Shown here: positions 15,024 to 23,263 of the stretch, piece after piece
Numbering within the stretch: the stretch's first letter is position 1
How the letters are laid out: every line of letters starts with the position of its first letter
Source of the DNA: Candidatus Sulfotelmatobacter sp.
GTDB lineage: Bacteria > Acidobacteriota > Terriglobia > Terriglobales > Acidobacteriaceae
Assembly (NCBI GenBank): GCA_017883385.1
Contig: JADGNQ010000025.1
Span: forward strand, 1-53,259
Reading direction: 5' to 3'
Length of the DNA stretch: 53,259 nt
Notes under the pieces: model-generated
Seen by the model: only the letters and a program-made list of their open reading frames with translations
The model's database searches: none
What the model was told of the DNA's origin: nothing
Translations under genes and position numbers: made by a program

Positions 15024-16463
15024 ATGTTCGGGTTGCCGACGATGGTGACGATTTGGATTTTCGCCGGGCTGGGAGTGATGGTCATCCTGTTCCTGATGAG
15101 CGGAATGGCCAGGCTATATCGCAAAGCGGGGCCGCACGAAGCACTCATCGTGTATGGCCTGGGCGGAACGCGGGTCGTGCAGGGACACGGCACGCTCGTG
15201 TTCCCGATGGTGCAGGTCTGCCGTGATCTGTCCCTGGAACTGATGTCGTTCGACGTGGCGCCGCAGCAGGATTTGTACACCAAACAAGGCGTCGCAGTGA
15301 CGGTCGAAGCGGTGGCGCAGATCAAAGTGAAGTCCGATCGCGAGTCCGTGCTGACGGCGGCGGAACAGTTCCTGACGAAGTCGGACCAGGAGCGCGAAGG
15401 CCTGATCCGGCTGGTGATGGAAGGCCATCTGCGCGGCATCATCGGTCAGCTCACTGTGGAAGAGATCGTGAAGCAGCCGGAAATGGTTTCCGACCGCATG
15501 CGCGGAACCTGCGCCGAAGACATGAACAAGATGGGCCTGGAAGTGATCTCGTTCACCATCAAGGAAGTTCGCGACAAGAACGAATACATCACCAACATGG
15601 GCAAGCCCGATGTAGCGCGCATCAAGCGCGACGCCGACGTCGCCACGGCGGAAGCCGATCGCGACACTGCCATCAAGCGCGCACTGGCGCAGCGGGAGTC
15701 GGCGGTCGCCAAGGCGCAGGCCGATCAAGAGCGGGTGCTGGCGGAAACCTTGTCGCTGGCCAAGCAGGCGGAATCGCAGCGCGATCTGGAAATCAAGAAA
15801 GCGCAATACCTGGAAGTCACCAAGCGCCAGCAGGCGCAAGCCGACAAGGCGTACGACATCCAGACCAACATCATGCAGCAGCAGGTGGTCGCTGAGCAGG
15901 TGAAGGTGCAACAGATCGAGAAGGAGCAGCAGGTAAAGGTACAGGAAGCGGAAATCAACCGCCGCGAGAAGGAACTCATCGCGACTGTACTGAAGCCGGC
16001 TGAGATCGAGCGCCAGCGGATCGAAACGCTCGCCGCGGCCGAGAAGCAGCGGCTGATCGCGGAAGCCGAAGGCCAGGCATCCTCGATTCGTGCGCAAGGC
16101 GAGGCCGAAGCCGAGATCATCTTCAAGAAAGGCGAGTCGGAAGCCAAGGCCATGAACGTGAAAGCCGAAGCCTTCCAGGAGTACAACCAGGCGGCAGTGC
16201 TCGACCGGTTGTTCGCCAGCATGCCAGAGATCGTGAAGGCCTTGGCGGCTCCTCTGGCCAACGTCGACAAGATCACCATCGTCTCCACTGGAAACGACGG
16301 GGCGGCGGGGATGAACAAAATCACCGGCGACATGGCCAAGATGGCGGCGCAGGTGCCGGCGCTGTTCGAGACGCTCTCGGGCATGCCGTTGTCAGAGTTG
16401 CTGGGCAAGGTACGGCAGATCGGCGACAAGGCCCCGAAGCCGGGCGATGCGCCGAAGGCCTAG
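15024..16463 (+). CDS. Flotillin family protein (SPFH/Band 7)
   Basis: A 479-residue membrane scaffold protein. There is one N-terminal membrane segment (about 5-28, TIWIFAGLGVMVILFLMSGM), an SPFH domain at about 30-200 (GPHEALIVYGLGGTRVVQG; VAVTVEAVAQIKV; GLEVISFTIKEVRD) and a long Ala/Glu/Gln/Lys coiled coil at about 205-375. A C-terminal flotillin segment follows (AVLDRLFASMPEIVKALAAPLANVDKI). Flotillins build ordered membrane domains and help keep membrane fluidity and protein complexes. An AGGAGGCGTT ribosome binding site precedes the ATG. The upstream NfeD-like gene and downstream PspA gene make a coherent membrane-integrity cluster. Confidence 0.93.
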   Translation: MFGLPTMVTIWIFAGLGVMVILFLMSGMARLYRKAGPHEALIVYGLGGTRVVQGHGTLVFPMVQVCRDLSLELMSFDVAPQQDLYTKQGVAVTVEAVAQIKVKSDRESVLTAAEQFLTKSDQEREGLIRLVMEGHLRGIIGQLTVEEIVKQPEMVSDRMRGTCAEDMNKMGLEVISFTIKEVRDKNEYITNMGKPDVARIKRDADVATAEADRDTAIKRALAQRESAVAKAQADQERVLAETLSLAKQAESQRDLEIKKAQYLEVTKRQQAQADKAYDIQTNIMQQQVVAEQVKVQQIEKEQQVKVQEAEINRREKELIATVLKPAEIERQRIETLAAAEKQRLIAEAEGQASSIRAQGEAEAEIIFKKGESEAKAMNVKAEAFQEYNQAAVLDRLFASMPEIVKALAAPLANVDKITIVSTGNDGAAGMNKITGDMAKMAAQVPALFETLSGMPLSELLGKVRQIGDKAPKPGDAPKA

Positions 16464-16488
16464 CGAGGGGTCCGGGGAAGCTCGTGTG

Positions 16489-16529
16489 GGGACGGGCGCA
16501 TTCGCCCGTCCCGCCGAGCGAAGCTCGGC
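16489..16529 (+). other. Double hairpin in the flotillin downstream leader
   Basis: Two perfect stems stand side by side: GGGACGGGCG / CGCCCGTCCC around CATT (16489-16512), then GCCGAGC / GCTCGGC around GAA (16513-16529). No T-run follows, so this is not a classical terminator. It lies between the flotillin stop and the next mini-gene and could protect the upstream mRNA or reduce downstream expression. It may also be a dispersed repeat. Confidence 0.75.
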
Positions 16530-16548
16530 AGTTCTTGGGAGCACGGCT

Positions 16549-16761
16549 ATGACGAACAAATCAAAACACACGGGCTGGGGGATCGCGCTGGGAGCGGGGC
16601 TGGGCGCCGTGTTCGGAGTTTTGGCGGGGAACATGGGCGTCTGGCTTGTCATCGGCGTCGTGATCGGCATGCTGATCGGCGCCTCGTTCCGGCGCAAAGA
16701 AACGGACTGTCCACAGTGCGCGCAAGTGCATCGCGCGCATGCGATGAGGAGGCAGGTATGA
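16549..16761 (+). CDS. Glycine-zipper mini membrane protein (70 aa)
   Basis: A 70-residue protein with a nearly continuous Gly-rich membrane region (about 9-45: GWGIALGAGLGAVFGVLAGN then VWLVIGVVIGMLIGASF). The GxxxG spacing fits tightly packed helices. A short cytoplasmic tail follows with a CPQC motif (residues about 54-57) and several His residues, which could bind metal or form a disulfide. Its stop overlaps the start of the next mini-gene (ATGA). The longer frame from 16447 runs through a hairpin and is rejected. Function unknown; context points to the flotillin/PspA membrane-stress locus. Confidence 0.72.
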   Translation: MTNKSKHTGWGIALGAGLGAVFGVLAGNMGVWLVIGVVIGMLIGASFRRKETDCPQCAQVHRAHAMRRQV

Positions 16762-16946
16762 CCACGAACAGCAAGATCGGAGTCGCAATAGTGTTGATAG
16801 ACGCGGTAGGAGCGGCGATCGGCCTGGTCGTGGGATTCCTCAGCGTCACGACGGCGGTGGGAATAGCGGTGGTCGGAATCGTAATTGGAACTGGCGTCGC
16901 TCGGGGAGCGTTCTCGACGAAGCCGGATGCAACCAACAAGAACTGA
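16758..16946 (+). CDS. Second mini membrane protein (62 aa)
   Basis: A 62-residue protein of two Gly/Val/Ile-rich membrane helices (about 7-27 and 30-50) with GxxxG-like spacing and a short polar tail. The ATG overlaps the stop of the previous mini-gene by 4 bp, and GAGGAGGCAGGT just upstream is a strong ribosome binding site. It resembles its neighbour in character but not closely in sequence. No family is recognised. Confidence 0.7.
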   Translation: MTTNSKIGVAIVLIDAVGAAIGLVVGFLSVTTAVGIAVVGIVIGTGVARGAFSTKPDATNKN

Positions 16947-16950
16947 TCGA

Positions 16951-17002
16951 AGCCACCTCGATTGGGGTGGCTAAGAGCTAACAGCTAACAGCTAAGAGCT
17001 AA
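16951..17002. repeat. Hairpin plus TAAGAGC/TAACAGC heptamer array
   Basis: A stem AGCCACC / GGTGGCT (16951-16957, 16966-16972) runs straight into four heptamers of TAAGAGC or TAACAGC (about 16972-17000) and then the AAAAAAGGGGG ribosome binding region of pspA. The heptamers match the type found around 41140 and 41300. Confidence 0.75.
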
Positions 17003-17017
17003 AAAAGGGGGTTCCAT

Positions 17018-17677
17018 ATGGCACTACTGGAGCGCGTTTCGACACTAGTCCGGGCCAACCTCAACGACCTGATCGACAAGGCCGAGGAACCGGAAAAGAT
17101 GATCAAGCAGGTCATTCTCGACATGCAGAACCAGCTTCTGCAGGTCAAGACGCAGGTGGCGATTGCTATCGCCGACCAGCACCTGCTGGAGAAAAAGCAG
17201 AAGGAAAACGAAGACAAAGTGGCCGAGTGGATGCGCAAGGCCGAACTGGCCGTCGACAAGAAGGTAGACGACCTGGCGCGCGCATCGCTGCTGCGCGTGG
17301 AAAGCTATCGCGAACTGAGCGAGAACTTCACGCAGCAGGTCGCCGACCAGAAAGCGCAAGTGGAGAACCTGAAGTCCGCATTGCGCCAACTGGAGCAGAA
17401 GCTGACCGAGGCGCAGGCCAAGGCCGACGTGCTGATGGCGCAGCATCGCCGCGCCCGCGCCGTGGGCAAAGCCAGCGACGCTCGCTTGGCTTCCGGCGAC
17501 GGCTCAAAGGCCGCAGCGTTCGACCGCATGAAGCGCAAAGTGGCGCACTCGGAAGCCGTGAGCCAGGCGAAGGCGGAAATCGCCGGTGAAAACATCGACG
17601 ACCGTCTGGCCGCGCTCGAAAAAGAAGATCGCATCGAGCAGTTGCTGGCGGAACTGAAAACGAAACGGGGCGCGTAG
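17018..17677 (+). CDS. pspA: Phage shock protein A (PspA/IM30 family)
   Basis: A 219-residue, almost wholly helical protein. The N-terminal amphipathic helix (MALLERVSTLVRANLNDLID) binds membranes. The conserved DKAEEPEKMIKQVILDMQNQL follows, then long coiled coils (about 25-145) and the C-terminal FDRMKRKVAHSEAVSQAKAEI. PspA/IM30 proteins are bacterial ESCRT-III relatives that coat and repair damaged inner membrane. ATG 17018 has GGGGG upstream. There is no pspF, pspB or pspC; the XRE regulator and flotillin are the nearby partners. The length and motifs are complete. Confidence 0.93.
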   Translation: MALLERVSTLVRANLNDLIDKAEEPEKMIKQVILDMQNQLLQVKTQVAIAIADQHLLEKKQKENEDKVAEWMRKAELAVDKKVDDLARASLLRVESYRELSENFTQQVADQKAQVENLKSALRQLEQKLTEAQAKADVLMAQHRRARAVGKASDARLASGDGSKAAAFDRMKRKVAHSEAVSQAKAEIAGENIDDRLAALEKEDRIEQLLAELKTKRGA

Positions 17678-17688
17678 GCACGTGTGGC

Positions 17689-17729
17689 GCGGGCACTCCC
17701 TTCGGCAAGCTCAGGGCAGGCTTGCCCGC
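17689..17729. repeat. Dispersed hairpin repeat (CCCTTCGGCAAGCTCAGGGC type)
   Basis: GCGGGCA (17689) and TGCCCGC (17723) enclose CCCTTCGGCAAGCTCAGGGC. The same AGCCTGCCCTGAGC...GTCGAAGGG family appears in the reverse sense at 48556-48583. It lies directly after pspA. Such elements are often mistranslated as small open frames. Confidence 0.7.
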
Positions 17730-17804
17730 GACGCTCCATAGTGTGGATCCCCGCGTGCACATCTGTGCGCGCATGGCACAACAGGATCTTGCGTGGGAGG
17801 GAGT

Positions 17805-17987
17805 ATGACTCGGAGTAGGAATAGTCTGTTCACCGCCGCAGGTTCGCTAGCCTTGGTGCTCGGCCTCTGTCTGCGTCTTTGGACAAGTGGGAACCTTTCT
17901 CATTTTGCCAGCGGTTTTCTCTTGGGTGTGTCGATCGCACTGCTGATCTGCGGATTGGCGCGGCCGTCGCGCGACATTTCACGATAG
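17805..17987 (+). CDS. Mini membrane protein (60 aa)
   Basis: A 60-residue protein with two membrane helices (about 9-25 and 34-52) and a short basic C-terminus. The start at 17805 is chosen because GGGAGGGAG precedes it; an in-frame ATG-like start at 17793 has no such site. It is the last likely member of the membrane-stress locus, 127 bp after pspA and separated from it by a dispersed repeat. No family is recognised. Confidence 0.6.
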   Translation: MTRSRNSLFTAAGSLALVLGLCLRLWTSGNLSHFASGFLLGVSIALLICGLARPSRDISR

Positions 17988-18089
17988 CGGCGGATTGCCA
18001 GCCGCCTCAAAGTCAAAACGTCGCATCGAAAATCAAGCTCGCTATGAATTTATTGCTGACATTTTTTGACGCGTAAAAGGAGCACTCTT

Positions 18090-18524
18090 ATGACGGTTGC
18101 ACCCGCGCGAATCCAAACGAAACTGGTATCCGCCTTCTTGTTCACCCTGTTGCTTTCTGCTTCTGCAGCCGCTCAGGCCCAGCAGAAGCTTGCGCAACAA
18201 TCCTCGGACGCCTGGCTCGCCCTCGTTGACTCCGGGAAATATGCGGACAGCTGGGACGAGGCTGCACAAATGTTCAAGGCGGCCGTCACGAAAGACCAAT
18301 GGCAGAGCGCTCTGGGGCAAGTTCGCACTCCGCAGGGCAAGGTCCTATCGCGCAAGCTCAAGAGCGCAACCTATACCAAGACACTGCCCAATGCGCCGGA
18401 CGGCGAATATGTGGTAATCCAGTACGACACCAACTTTGAACACAAACAAGGCGCAGCCGAAACCGCGGTTCCCATGCTCGACAAGGATGGGAAGTGGAGA
18501 GTCTCCGGCTACTTCATCAAGTAG
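18090..18524 (+). CDS. DUF4019 secreted protein
   Basis: A 144-residue protein with a signal peptide (about 1-29, ending SASAAAQAQ). The mature domain matches DUF4019: SSDAWLALVDSGKYADSWDEA, a middle region WQSALGQVRTPQGKVLSRKL, then GEYVVIQYDTNFEHKQGAAETAVPML and the end GKWRVSGYFIK. The fold is likely a small alpha+beta barrel related to NTF2-like proteins; its function is unknown. AAAAGGAG upstream sets the ATG at 18090. It converges with the regulator gene at 18566. Confidence 0.85.
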   Translation: MTVAPARIQTKLVSAFLFTLLLSASAAAQAQQKLAQQSSDAWLALVDSGKYADSWDEAAQMFKAAVTKDQWQSALGQVRTPQGKVLSRKLKSATYTKTLPNAPDGEYVVIQYDTNFEHKQGAAETAVPMLDKDGKWRVSGYFIK

Positions 18525-18551
18525 CACGAGATCAACCAGCAACGCGTTGCC

Positions 18552-18580
18552 CATGCTTCGCGTGTTTACCGCGAAGCATG
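18552..18580. terminator. Shared hairpin between convergent genes
   Basis: A perfect 11-bp inverted repeat (CATGCTTCGCG at 18552, CGCGAAGCATG at 18570) with a 7-base loop lies between the DUF4019 gene and the end of the regulator gene; the right arm overlaps the last codons of the latter. There is no strong T-run, so bidirectional termination is plausible but not certain. Confidence 0.6.
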
Positions 18581-19480
18581 TCCGGCCTCGATGGATGCCC
18601 GCAGCGCTTTCGTGACTTCGCCAGCGATGTCGTCCTGGACCATCAACATGTCGTCCCACGGCCGGTCGTAGGTTTCAGACCAGATGACGTACGCGTTGTC
18701 CGCGCGAATCAACCGCGCGGCGACCCGCACCCTCGCGCCTGACTTGCGCACGCTCCCATCGAGTATGTAAGCGACACCCAGTGTCCTGGCGATATCGGCG
18801 ATGGGTATTTGCTTGCCCTTGAAATAGAACGAGGACGTGGGAGGCGGCACCCGAAGGCCCGGAATCTTGCTGAGCTTGTCAATCAGTTCCTCGGTCATGC
18901 CGTCAGCGAATTCCTCCTGGCTCATCCGCTCCGTGAGGTCGAGAAACGGCAGCACGGCAATGGATTTTTGTGGCTGCGCAACAATGGCGGGTGAGGCTGA
19001 GAGATTGTTGTTTGCGACCTTGCCATGGAACGGGAATGCCCCCAGAAGAGCAGCGACAACCACCAGGCAAAGCGCGGCGGCGGCGGCCCATTTGGAGCCC
19101 GCTCTGAAGCGTCGGCCGGGCGTCGGGATCGGATGTTCGCTGGACTGATCCGTCCAGGGACGAACCGTCGCCACCATCCGATACCCGAGGCGCGGCACGG
19201 TCGCGATGTAAGTGCGCTGCTTGGGATCATCGCCGAGCAGACGGCGGAGCGACGCCACCGCCTGATACACGGAGTCCGGAGTGACGATGACGTCGGACCA
19301 GACCTGGTTGAGCAAGTCATCGATGCTGACGACCTCGCCGGCATGCTCGGCGAGGCACAACAGCAGTCGCATCGTCCGCGCCTCTACCCGAGCGGACTCT
19401 CCATCCCGTGAAATCTGGCCCGACGTCGGATTGACGCACCAGTCGCCGATGCGGAGCATGGTCGCGGTTGGGCGTTCCAT
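18566..19480 (-). CDS. CadC-like membrane-anchored transcriptional regulator
   Basis: About 304 residues. The N-terminal OmpR-type winged helix (about 10-100: VNPTSGQISRDGESARVEAR, LLCLAEHAGEVVSIDDLL, VYQAVASLRRLLGDDPKQR) is followed by a membrane segment (about 131-152, AAAALCLVVVAALLGAFPF). A periplasmic TolB-N/FlgO-like domain follows (KSIAVLPFLDLTERMSQEEFADGMTEEL... YILDGSVRKSGARVRVAARL). Acidobacteria carry many such one-component regulators, and their signals are mostly unknown. The start at 19480 is preferred over 19534 because an AAGGTGG site lies upstream of it and conservation begins near it. Confidence 0.85.
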   Translation of the reverse strand: MERPTATMLRIGDWCVNPTSGQISRDGESARVEARTMRLLLCLAEHAGEVVSIDDLLNQVWSDVIVTPDSVYQAVASLRRLLGDDPKQRTYIATVPRLGYRMVATVRPWTDQSSEHPIPTPGRRFRAGSKWAAAAALCLVVVAALLGAFPFHGKVANNNLSASPAIVAQPQKSIAVLPFLDLTERMSQEEFADGMTEELIDKLSKIPGLRVPPPTSSFYFKGKQIPIADIARTLGVAYILDGSVRKSGARVRVAARLIRADNAYVIWSETYDRPWDDMLMVQDDIAGEVTKALRASIEAGHASR

Positions 19481-19585
19481 GCGGATCAACTTACCACCTT
19501 TCAACTCGGACGTGGCGCCGTTTTGCCCGCGCATCGCCCTTCTCGATTTTACGGTCTGGGAAACTGATCTAAGGATTTTGCCTGC

Positions 19586-20683
19586 CTAGCGCAGCGCAGC
19601 TTCATTGAACGCGATTTTCACCAGATGACCAGTCATATCGTCAAACTCCGCTTGAACATCTTTATCGTCGCCGGCGAATCTTTGCCGGAAGGGCGTCAAA
19701 TCCACCGAGCCTTTTACATCTTCCAGCGAATGGGCTCCGGGATGGCCTATCACGCGAATCCGCCCGCGAACCTGCTCCACGGCGCTTTTTAGGAGGTCCG
19801 TCACCAGGTAGAGATAGGCCTTGTCATGCAAGATTGGGCCGTGTCCGGGGACAATAGTTCCCGCATCCAGTTGAGCCATTCTCTGCAGCGTTTGAACCCA
19901 TTCGGCGGGGTAGCCATCGTAGGTGTAAGGAACGGGATAAACCAATAGATCGCCCGCGACCAGAATCTTCTCCTTGGGCAAGTACACGATCGTATCTCCC
20001 GGAGTATTGCCCCGCCCCAGGTGCTTCACTTGCACCTCCCGGTTTCCAATGTTGATATCAAGCTTGTCAGTGAACGTGAGAGTGGGAGGCTGGTACACCA
20101 GAGTCTTGAATTCGGCCAACCGCTGTTCAAGGCCGGGCAAAATATCATGGACTTGCTTCTTATCGTCTTCCGATAGCGCCCTGCCCTGCTGATCCTTCCC
20201 CTCCCTGAAGGCAGCAATCGTCGTCGTCAGTTGCTTGGGGCCGCGCTCGATGTTCCCCGGTTGGATGAGATCCATATCTTGCTTGGTCTCCTCCTGGGCG
20301 ACGATCGCCAGGGAAGGGAACGCATCCATATAGCTCTTATTCCCGTTATTGTGGTCGTTGTGAAAATGAGTATTGAGGAGATAGCCCACGGGTTTGTCGG
20401 TCCACTGCCGAATTTGTGCAATATCCTCGCGCGCCGAGGACGGCAAGTAACAGGAGTCGACGACGAATACCTCCCGGTCTCCAATAATCACCGTGGTATT
20501 CCCGCTGGGGCTGCCGTCATTTAGATCCTTGTGCTCGATGGCGTACACGCCATCCGCCAGCTTGGTGACTTGTCGCTGGTTGGTGTCGCCGAAGAGCGGA
20601 CCAGCAGCCATCAACAAGGCCACGAGTGACAGCACGAGTGACAGGAAGAACGACCGTCGCAGCCCGGGGTCATCGGTGCGCAT
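19586..20683 (-). CDS. Secreted metallo-beta-lactamase-fold hydrolase
   Basis: About 365 residues with an N-terminal signal or anchor (FFLSLVLSLVALLMAAGPLFG). The MBL core has the zinc motif NTHFHNDHNNGN (HxHxDH), the downstream HLGRGNTPGDTIVYLP with metal-ligand His, LVAGDLL with the bridging Asp, and PGHGP near the C-terminus. These motifs predict a periplasmic zinc hydrolase. The substrate cannot be told; beta-lactam resistance should not be assumed. GGAGGGAG upstream supports the start at 20683 over 20701. A regulator of CadC type lies just downstream on the same strand. Confidence 0.85.
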   Translation of the reverse strand: MRTDDPGLRRSFFLSLVLSLVALLMAAGPLFGDTNQRQVTKLADGVYAIEHKDLNDGSPSGNTTVIIGDREVFVVDSCYLPSSAREDIAQIRQWTDKPVGYLLNTHFHNDHNNGNKSYMDAFPSLAIVAQEETKQDMDLIQPGNIERGPKQLTTTIAAFREGKDQQGRALSEDDKKQVHDILPGLEQRLAEFKTLVYQPPTLTFTDKLDINIGNREVQVKHLGRGNTPGDTIVYLPKEKILVAGDLLVYPVPYTYDGYPAEWVQTLQRMAQLDAGTIVPGHGPILHDKAYLYLVTDLLKSAVEQVRGRIRVIGHPGAHSLEDVKGSVDLTPFRQRFAGDDKDVQAEFDDMTGHLVKIAFNEAALR

Positions 20684-20809
20684 CAATTCAACTCCCTCCA
20701 CGGATGAGTTAGAGCCATCCCGCGATCCTCTGCGGATTCGGCGCCGTGCAGCTTCTCACATCTGAAGTCAGACCTGGTTCGTAGTGCGTGGCTCGAACCA
20801 CCGGCAGGA

Positions 20810-21727
20810 TCAGCCGCGGCGCTGTGAGAACAGCCACTTCACCAACTCCGGTTCGGTGAAAGCCCACTCCCAGACGTTGTGGTCTACGCCAGCGTACTCG
20901 GTGGACAACGGGCGTCCGCCCGCTTTCCGTCTTGCCGCAATACGGTCACGCGACACGGAGACTGGGACGGTCTTGTCGGAGTCTCCGTGGAAGTTCCACA
21001 GCGGGGTTTCAATCGACCCAGTGCCATCCTCGGTCGAAATACTTCCACAGCAGGTCATGGCGGCGGCAAAAAACCGCGGACGGTTCGTGATCATGTTCCA
21101 CGTGCCCCCGCCACCCATCGATTGACCTATGACGTAGATGCGCCGTTCATCGATGGTGAACTCGCCACGCAGCGCGTCGATTATCTCCAGCGCCTTCTGC
21201 GCGCCCTGCCCTAACCCGGGGACCATCTCGTACGCTCCCTTCTCCAGTTTTGCGGGATCGTAGCGGACCCATCCGCGGTCGGTCTGCGGCACCACGACGT
21301 AGCAGGGGAACTTCCTCTGATTCTCGGGGAGCAACCAGACGCGCGTACCGAAAATATTGCCCAGGCCCAACTGTTTCAGGTTGTCGTCGCCCTGCCCGCC
21401 ACTGCCATGCAGATACACCACCAACGGCACTTTCCCGGCTGCTTCGGGCCGGAACAAACGATAGGGCATCACCCAGTCGCTTCTGTGCGTGCGCGCCTCG
21501 AACTTCTTTTCCAGCCCCTCCGACTGTTTCTTAAACGCTTCAATCAGGGCGATCCTCTCCGGCGACATAGGAGATCCAGGCGCGAGCGGAGGAGTGAAAT
21601 CGTCGTTTGCACCCGTCGCAGAGGCATTTGGTGCAATCCATACGTTGAAGCCTGCCTGCGCTGCCGCAAGCCACGCTCCGGCTGAGGCCGAGCCCAACCG
21701 ACGAAGTGCATCCCGACGAGTAATCAT
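20810..21727 (-). CDS. Tat-exported esterase of the PHB depolymerase / CE1-like type
   Basis: A 305-residue alpha/beta hydrolase with a twin-arginine leader (TRRDALRRLGSASAGAWLA). The oxyanion region LVVYLHGSGGQGDD, the nucleophile elbow GQSMGGGGTW (catalytic Ser) and a C-terminal GVDHNVWEWAF with the likely catalytic His are all visible; the Asp lies in HGDSDKTVPV. These fit esterases that act on acylated carbohydrates or polyesters. It is transcribed with, or just upstream of, the MBL hydrolase (126-bp gap), and both are exported. Confidence 0.85.
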   Translation of the reverse strand: MITRRDALRRLGSASAGAWLAAAQAGFNVWIAPNASATGANDDFTPPLAPGSPMSPERIALIEAFKKQSEGLEKKFEARTHRSDWVMPYRLFRPEAAGKVPLVVYLHGSGGQGDDNLKQLGLGNIFGTRVWLLPENQRKFPCYVVVPQTDRGWVRYDPAKLEKGAYEMVPGLGQGAQKALEIIDALRGEFTIDERRIYVIGQSMGGGGTWNMITNRPRFFAAAMTCCGSISTEDGTGSIETPLWNFHGDSDKTVPVSVSRDRIAARRKAGGRPLSTEYAGVDHNVWEWAFTEPELVKWLFSQRRG

Positions 21728-21871
21728 CCGAGTTGTAACCCCTTGCCTGCCTGCTGTTCATAAGACTCGACAAGTAGACGCTCTGAACAAAGAATCGGTA
21801 GCGGGCAGCCCGCAAGGAAATAGGACAACAAAAGCTGCGGGAACACATGCAGCCAGCACAAGCTGTGTCAT

Positions 21872-21897
21872 TTCAGAAGTATTCAGAATGTTTCAGA
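21872..21897. promoter_or_regulatory. Triple TTCAGA direct repeat with 10-bp period
   Basis: In the 255-bp gap between divergent genes, TTCAGA occurs at 21872, 21882 and 21892, exactly 10 bp apart (TTTCAGAAGT, ATTCAGAATG, TTTCAGACCC). Phased direct repeats of this kind are typical binding sites for response regulators. The remainder of the gap shows no gene. Confidence 0.4.
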
Positions 21898-21982
21898 CCC
21901 AAACTCAGGACTTCTCGCGTCTCACCTGGGTATCGTCGCTCTGCGAATTGCAGACAAATCAGAGCTGAAGAGAGGACGTCGG

Positions 21983-22450
21983 ATGATTGGAGATTCTGGA
22001 GTTGAGCCATTGCGGAAAAGAAGCGCTTTCTTAGCCATCGCAGTGGGCGGCGGGATCGCCGGGGCTTTGGACCTTACCCAGGCTTGCATCCTGTTTGGCT
22101 GGGATATTCCGCTCGCGATTGCCGGCGGCCTACTGGGGCGGCAGGCTTTTCACGGAGGCGTTGGCACCTATGTTCTTGGTGTCCTCCTTCACTTCTTTAT
22201 CGCCTGCTCAGCCGCGGCGGTTTACTACGCCGCAAGCCGCAGGCTGGTCTTCCTCAAGGAGCACCCACTGGTGTGCGGGCTATTCTCCGGCGCCGCCGTT
22301 GAAGAGGTAATGAATCTTGTGGTTTTGCCGCTTTCCGCGCTTCACTCCAGAGGGCCTTACGAACTTCATGACCTGATTCTGGGGCTGCTTGTGCACATGG
22401 TCGTCGTCGGGCTGCCGATTTCCTTCAGCGTTCGGCGGTTCGCGAAATAG
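21983..22450 (+). CDS. Hypothetical membrane protein, four helices
   Basis: A 155-residue integral membrane protein with segments at about 15-33, 62-85, 98-117 and 127-147. It contains GGGIAGALDLTQACILFGWD, HFFIACSAAAVYY and LILGLLVHMVVVGLPI. It is reminiscent of DUF1440/YagU-type inner-membrane proteins of similar length, but I cannot confirm this. GAGAGGACGTCGG precedes the ATG. No neighbour suggests a role. Confidence 0.7.
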   Translation: MIGDSGVEPLRKRSAFLAIAVGGGIAGALDLTQACILFGWDIPLAIAGGLLGRQAFHGGVGTYVLGVLLHFFIACSAAAVYYAASRRLVFLKEHPLVCGLFSGAAVEEVMNLVVLPLSALHSRGPYELHDLILGLLVHMVVVGLPISFSVRRFAK

Positions 22451-22656
22451 AAGGGTCGCCTTTGCAGCGGTTTGATCGTGTCTTCTCCTCATATTACTGA
22501 ATCACTTACGGCACATCTGCAACCTTTGTGCCAGGCTCGGGTTCTTGCCATTAGGAAGAGGGCCCGGTCGCATCCTGGCATCCTCCGCCCTAGTAGTAGG
22601 CATCCTCCAAAGGTGCCGCTTCCCGTGTCCCTGAAAAGGGAGAGGAGGAACACCCC

Positions 22657-23121
22657 ATGAATAAAACTGCGGCAATCGTTTTGTTGGGCATGTGCCTGAT
22701 CTTTTCCGCCTGTGGGTCGAATTCCCATGCTACTGGCAATATCAATGGCATGTGGTCCGCGACGCTGTCGAACTCGACGTTGGCGAACACGTTCGCCTTT
22801 ATGACGAAATTGACCGTGAATGCCGACGGCTCCCTGGGGACGACCAGTTTCAGCTTTACCATGGACAACACGCCCTGCACCTTCCCCACTTCAACCCAGA
22901 GCGGCTCATTCACGGTCAGCGGGAATTTCAACGGTCAGGTATCGGGTAAGTTTCACTACATCATCCTGTCCACAGGCGTAGAGGTGAACACCCTAACGCT
23001 GGACGGCACTGTAAGTGACGGACAGATCACCGGCACTTGGTCGGTCTCGGGAGCGACGGCGAATTGCACAGGCTTCGGAACCTTTACCATGAACCAGGTC
23101 CTAGCCCCAGCGATGCGGTAG
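22657..23121 (+). CDS. Lipoprotein, beta-rich (first of a related pair)
   Basis: A 154-residue predicted lipoprotein. The signal peptide ends in the lipobox FSAC with Cys19 as acylation site. The mature part (NINGMWSATLSNS, TVNADGSLGTTSFSF, NTLTLDGTVSDGQITGTWSVSG, TGFGTFTM) is a small beta-barrel-like domain with a conserved Cys pair. It resembles the next gene in layout (N/W motif, Cys, LTLDGxxS, GTWSVSG), which suggests an ancient duplication. Function unknown. GAGAGGAGGAACACCCC gives a strong ribosome binding site. Confidence 0.78.
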   Translation: MNKTAAIVLLGMCLIFSACGSNSHATGNINGMWSATLSNSTLANTFAFMTKLTVNADGSLGTTSFSFTMDNTPCTFPTSTQSGSFTVSGNFNGQVSGKFHYIILSTGVEVNTLTLDGTVSDGQITGTWSVSGATANCTGFGTFTMNQVLAPAMR

Positions 23122-23263
23122 GTGACCGGATATTCACCCGGACATTGCACACTCACATGGACCGGCCTTGGAGTCTTCCTCCAGGGTCGGCTCCCTTACA
23201 TCCATTGACGCACCTGCCCGCATCTCTCTATTCTCAGTATTGACCTCAGTTCAAGGACGGTAC

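Noticed and set aside
15114..16097. Minus-strand 327-residue frame
   Set aside because: It is antisense to the flotillin gene; Leu/Arg/His-rich shadow.
19586..20683. Beta-lactamase resistance gene
   Set aside because: The MBL fold alone does not show beta-lactam activity; the family is broad.
20764..20809. tRNA-like sequence (GGCTCGAACCACCGGCAG)
   Set aside because: It resembles the complement of a T-loop region, but no acceptor stem or anticodon arm can be drawn around it.
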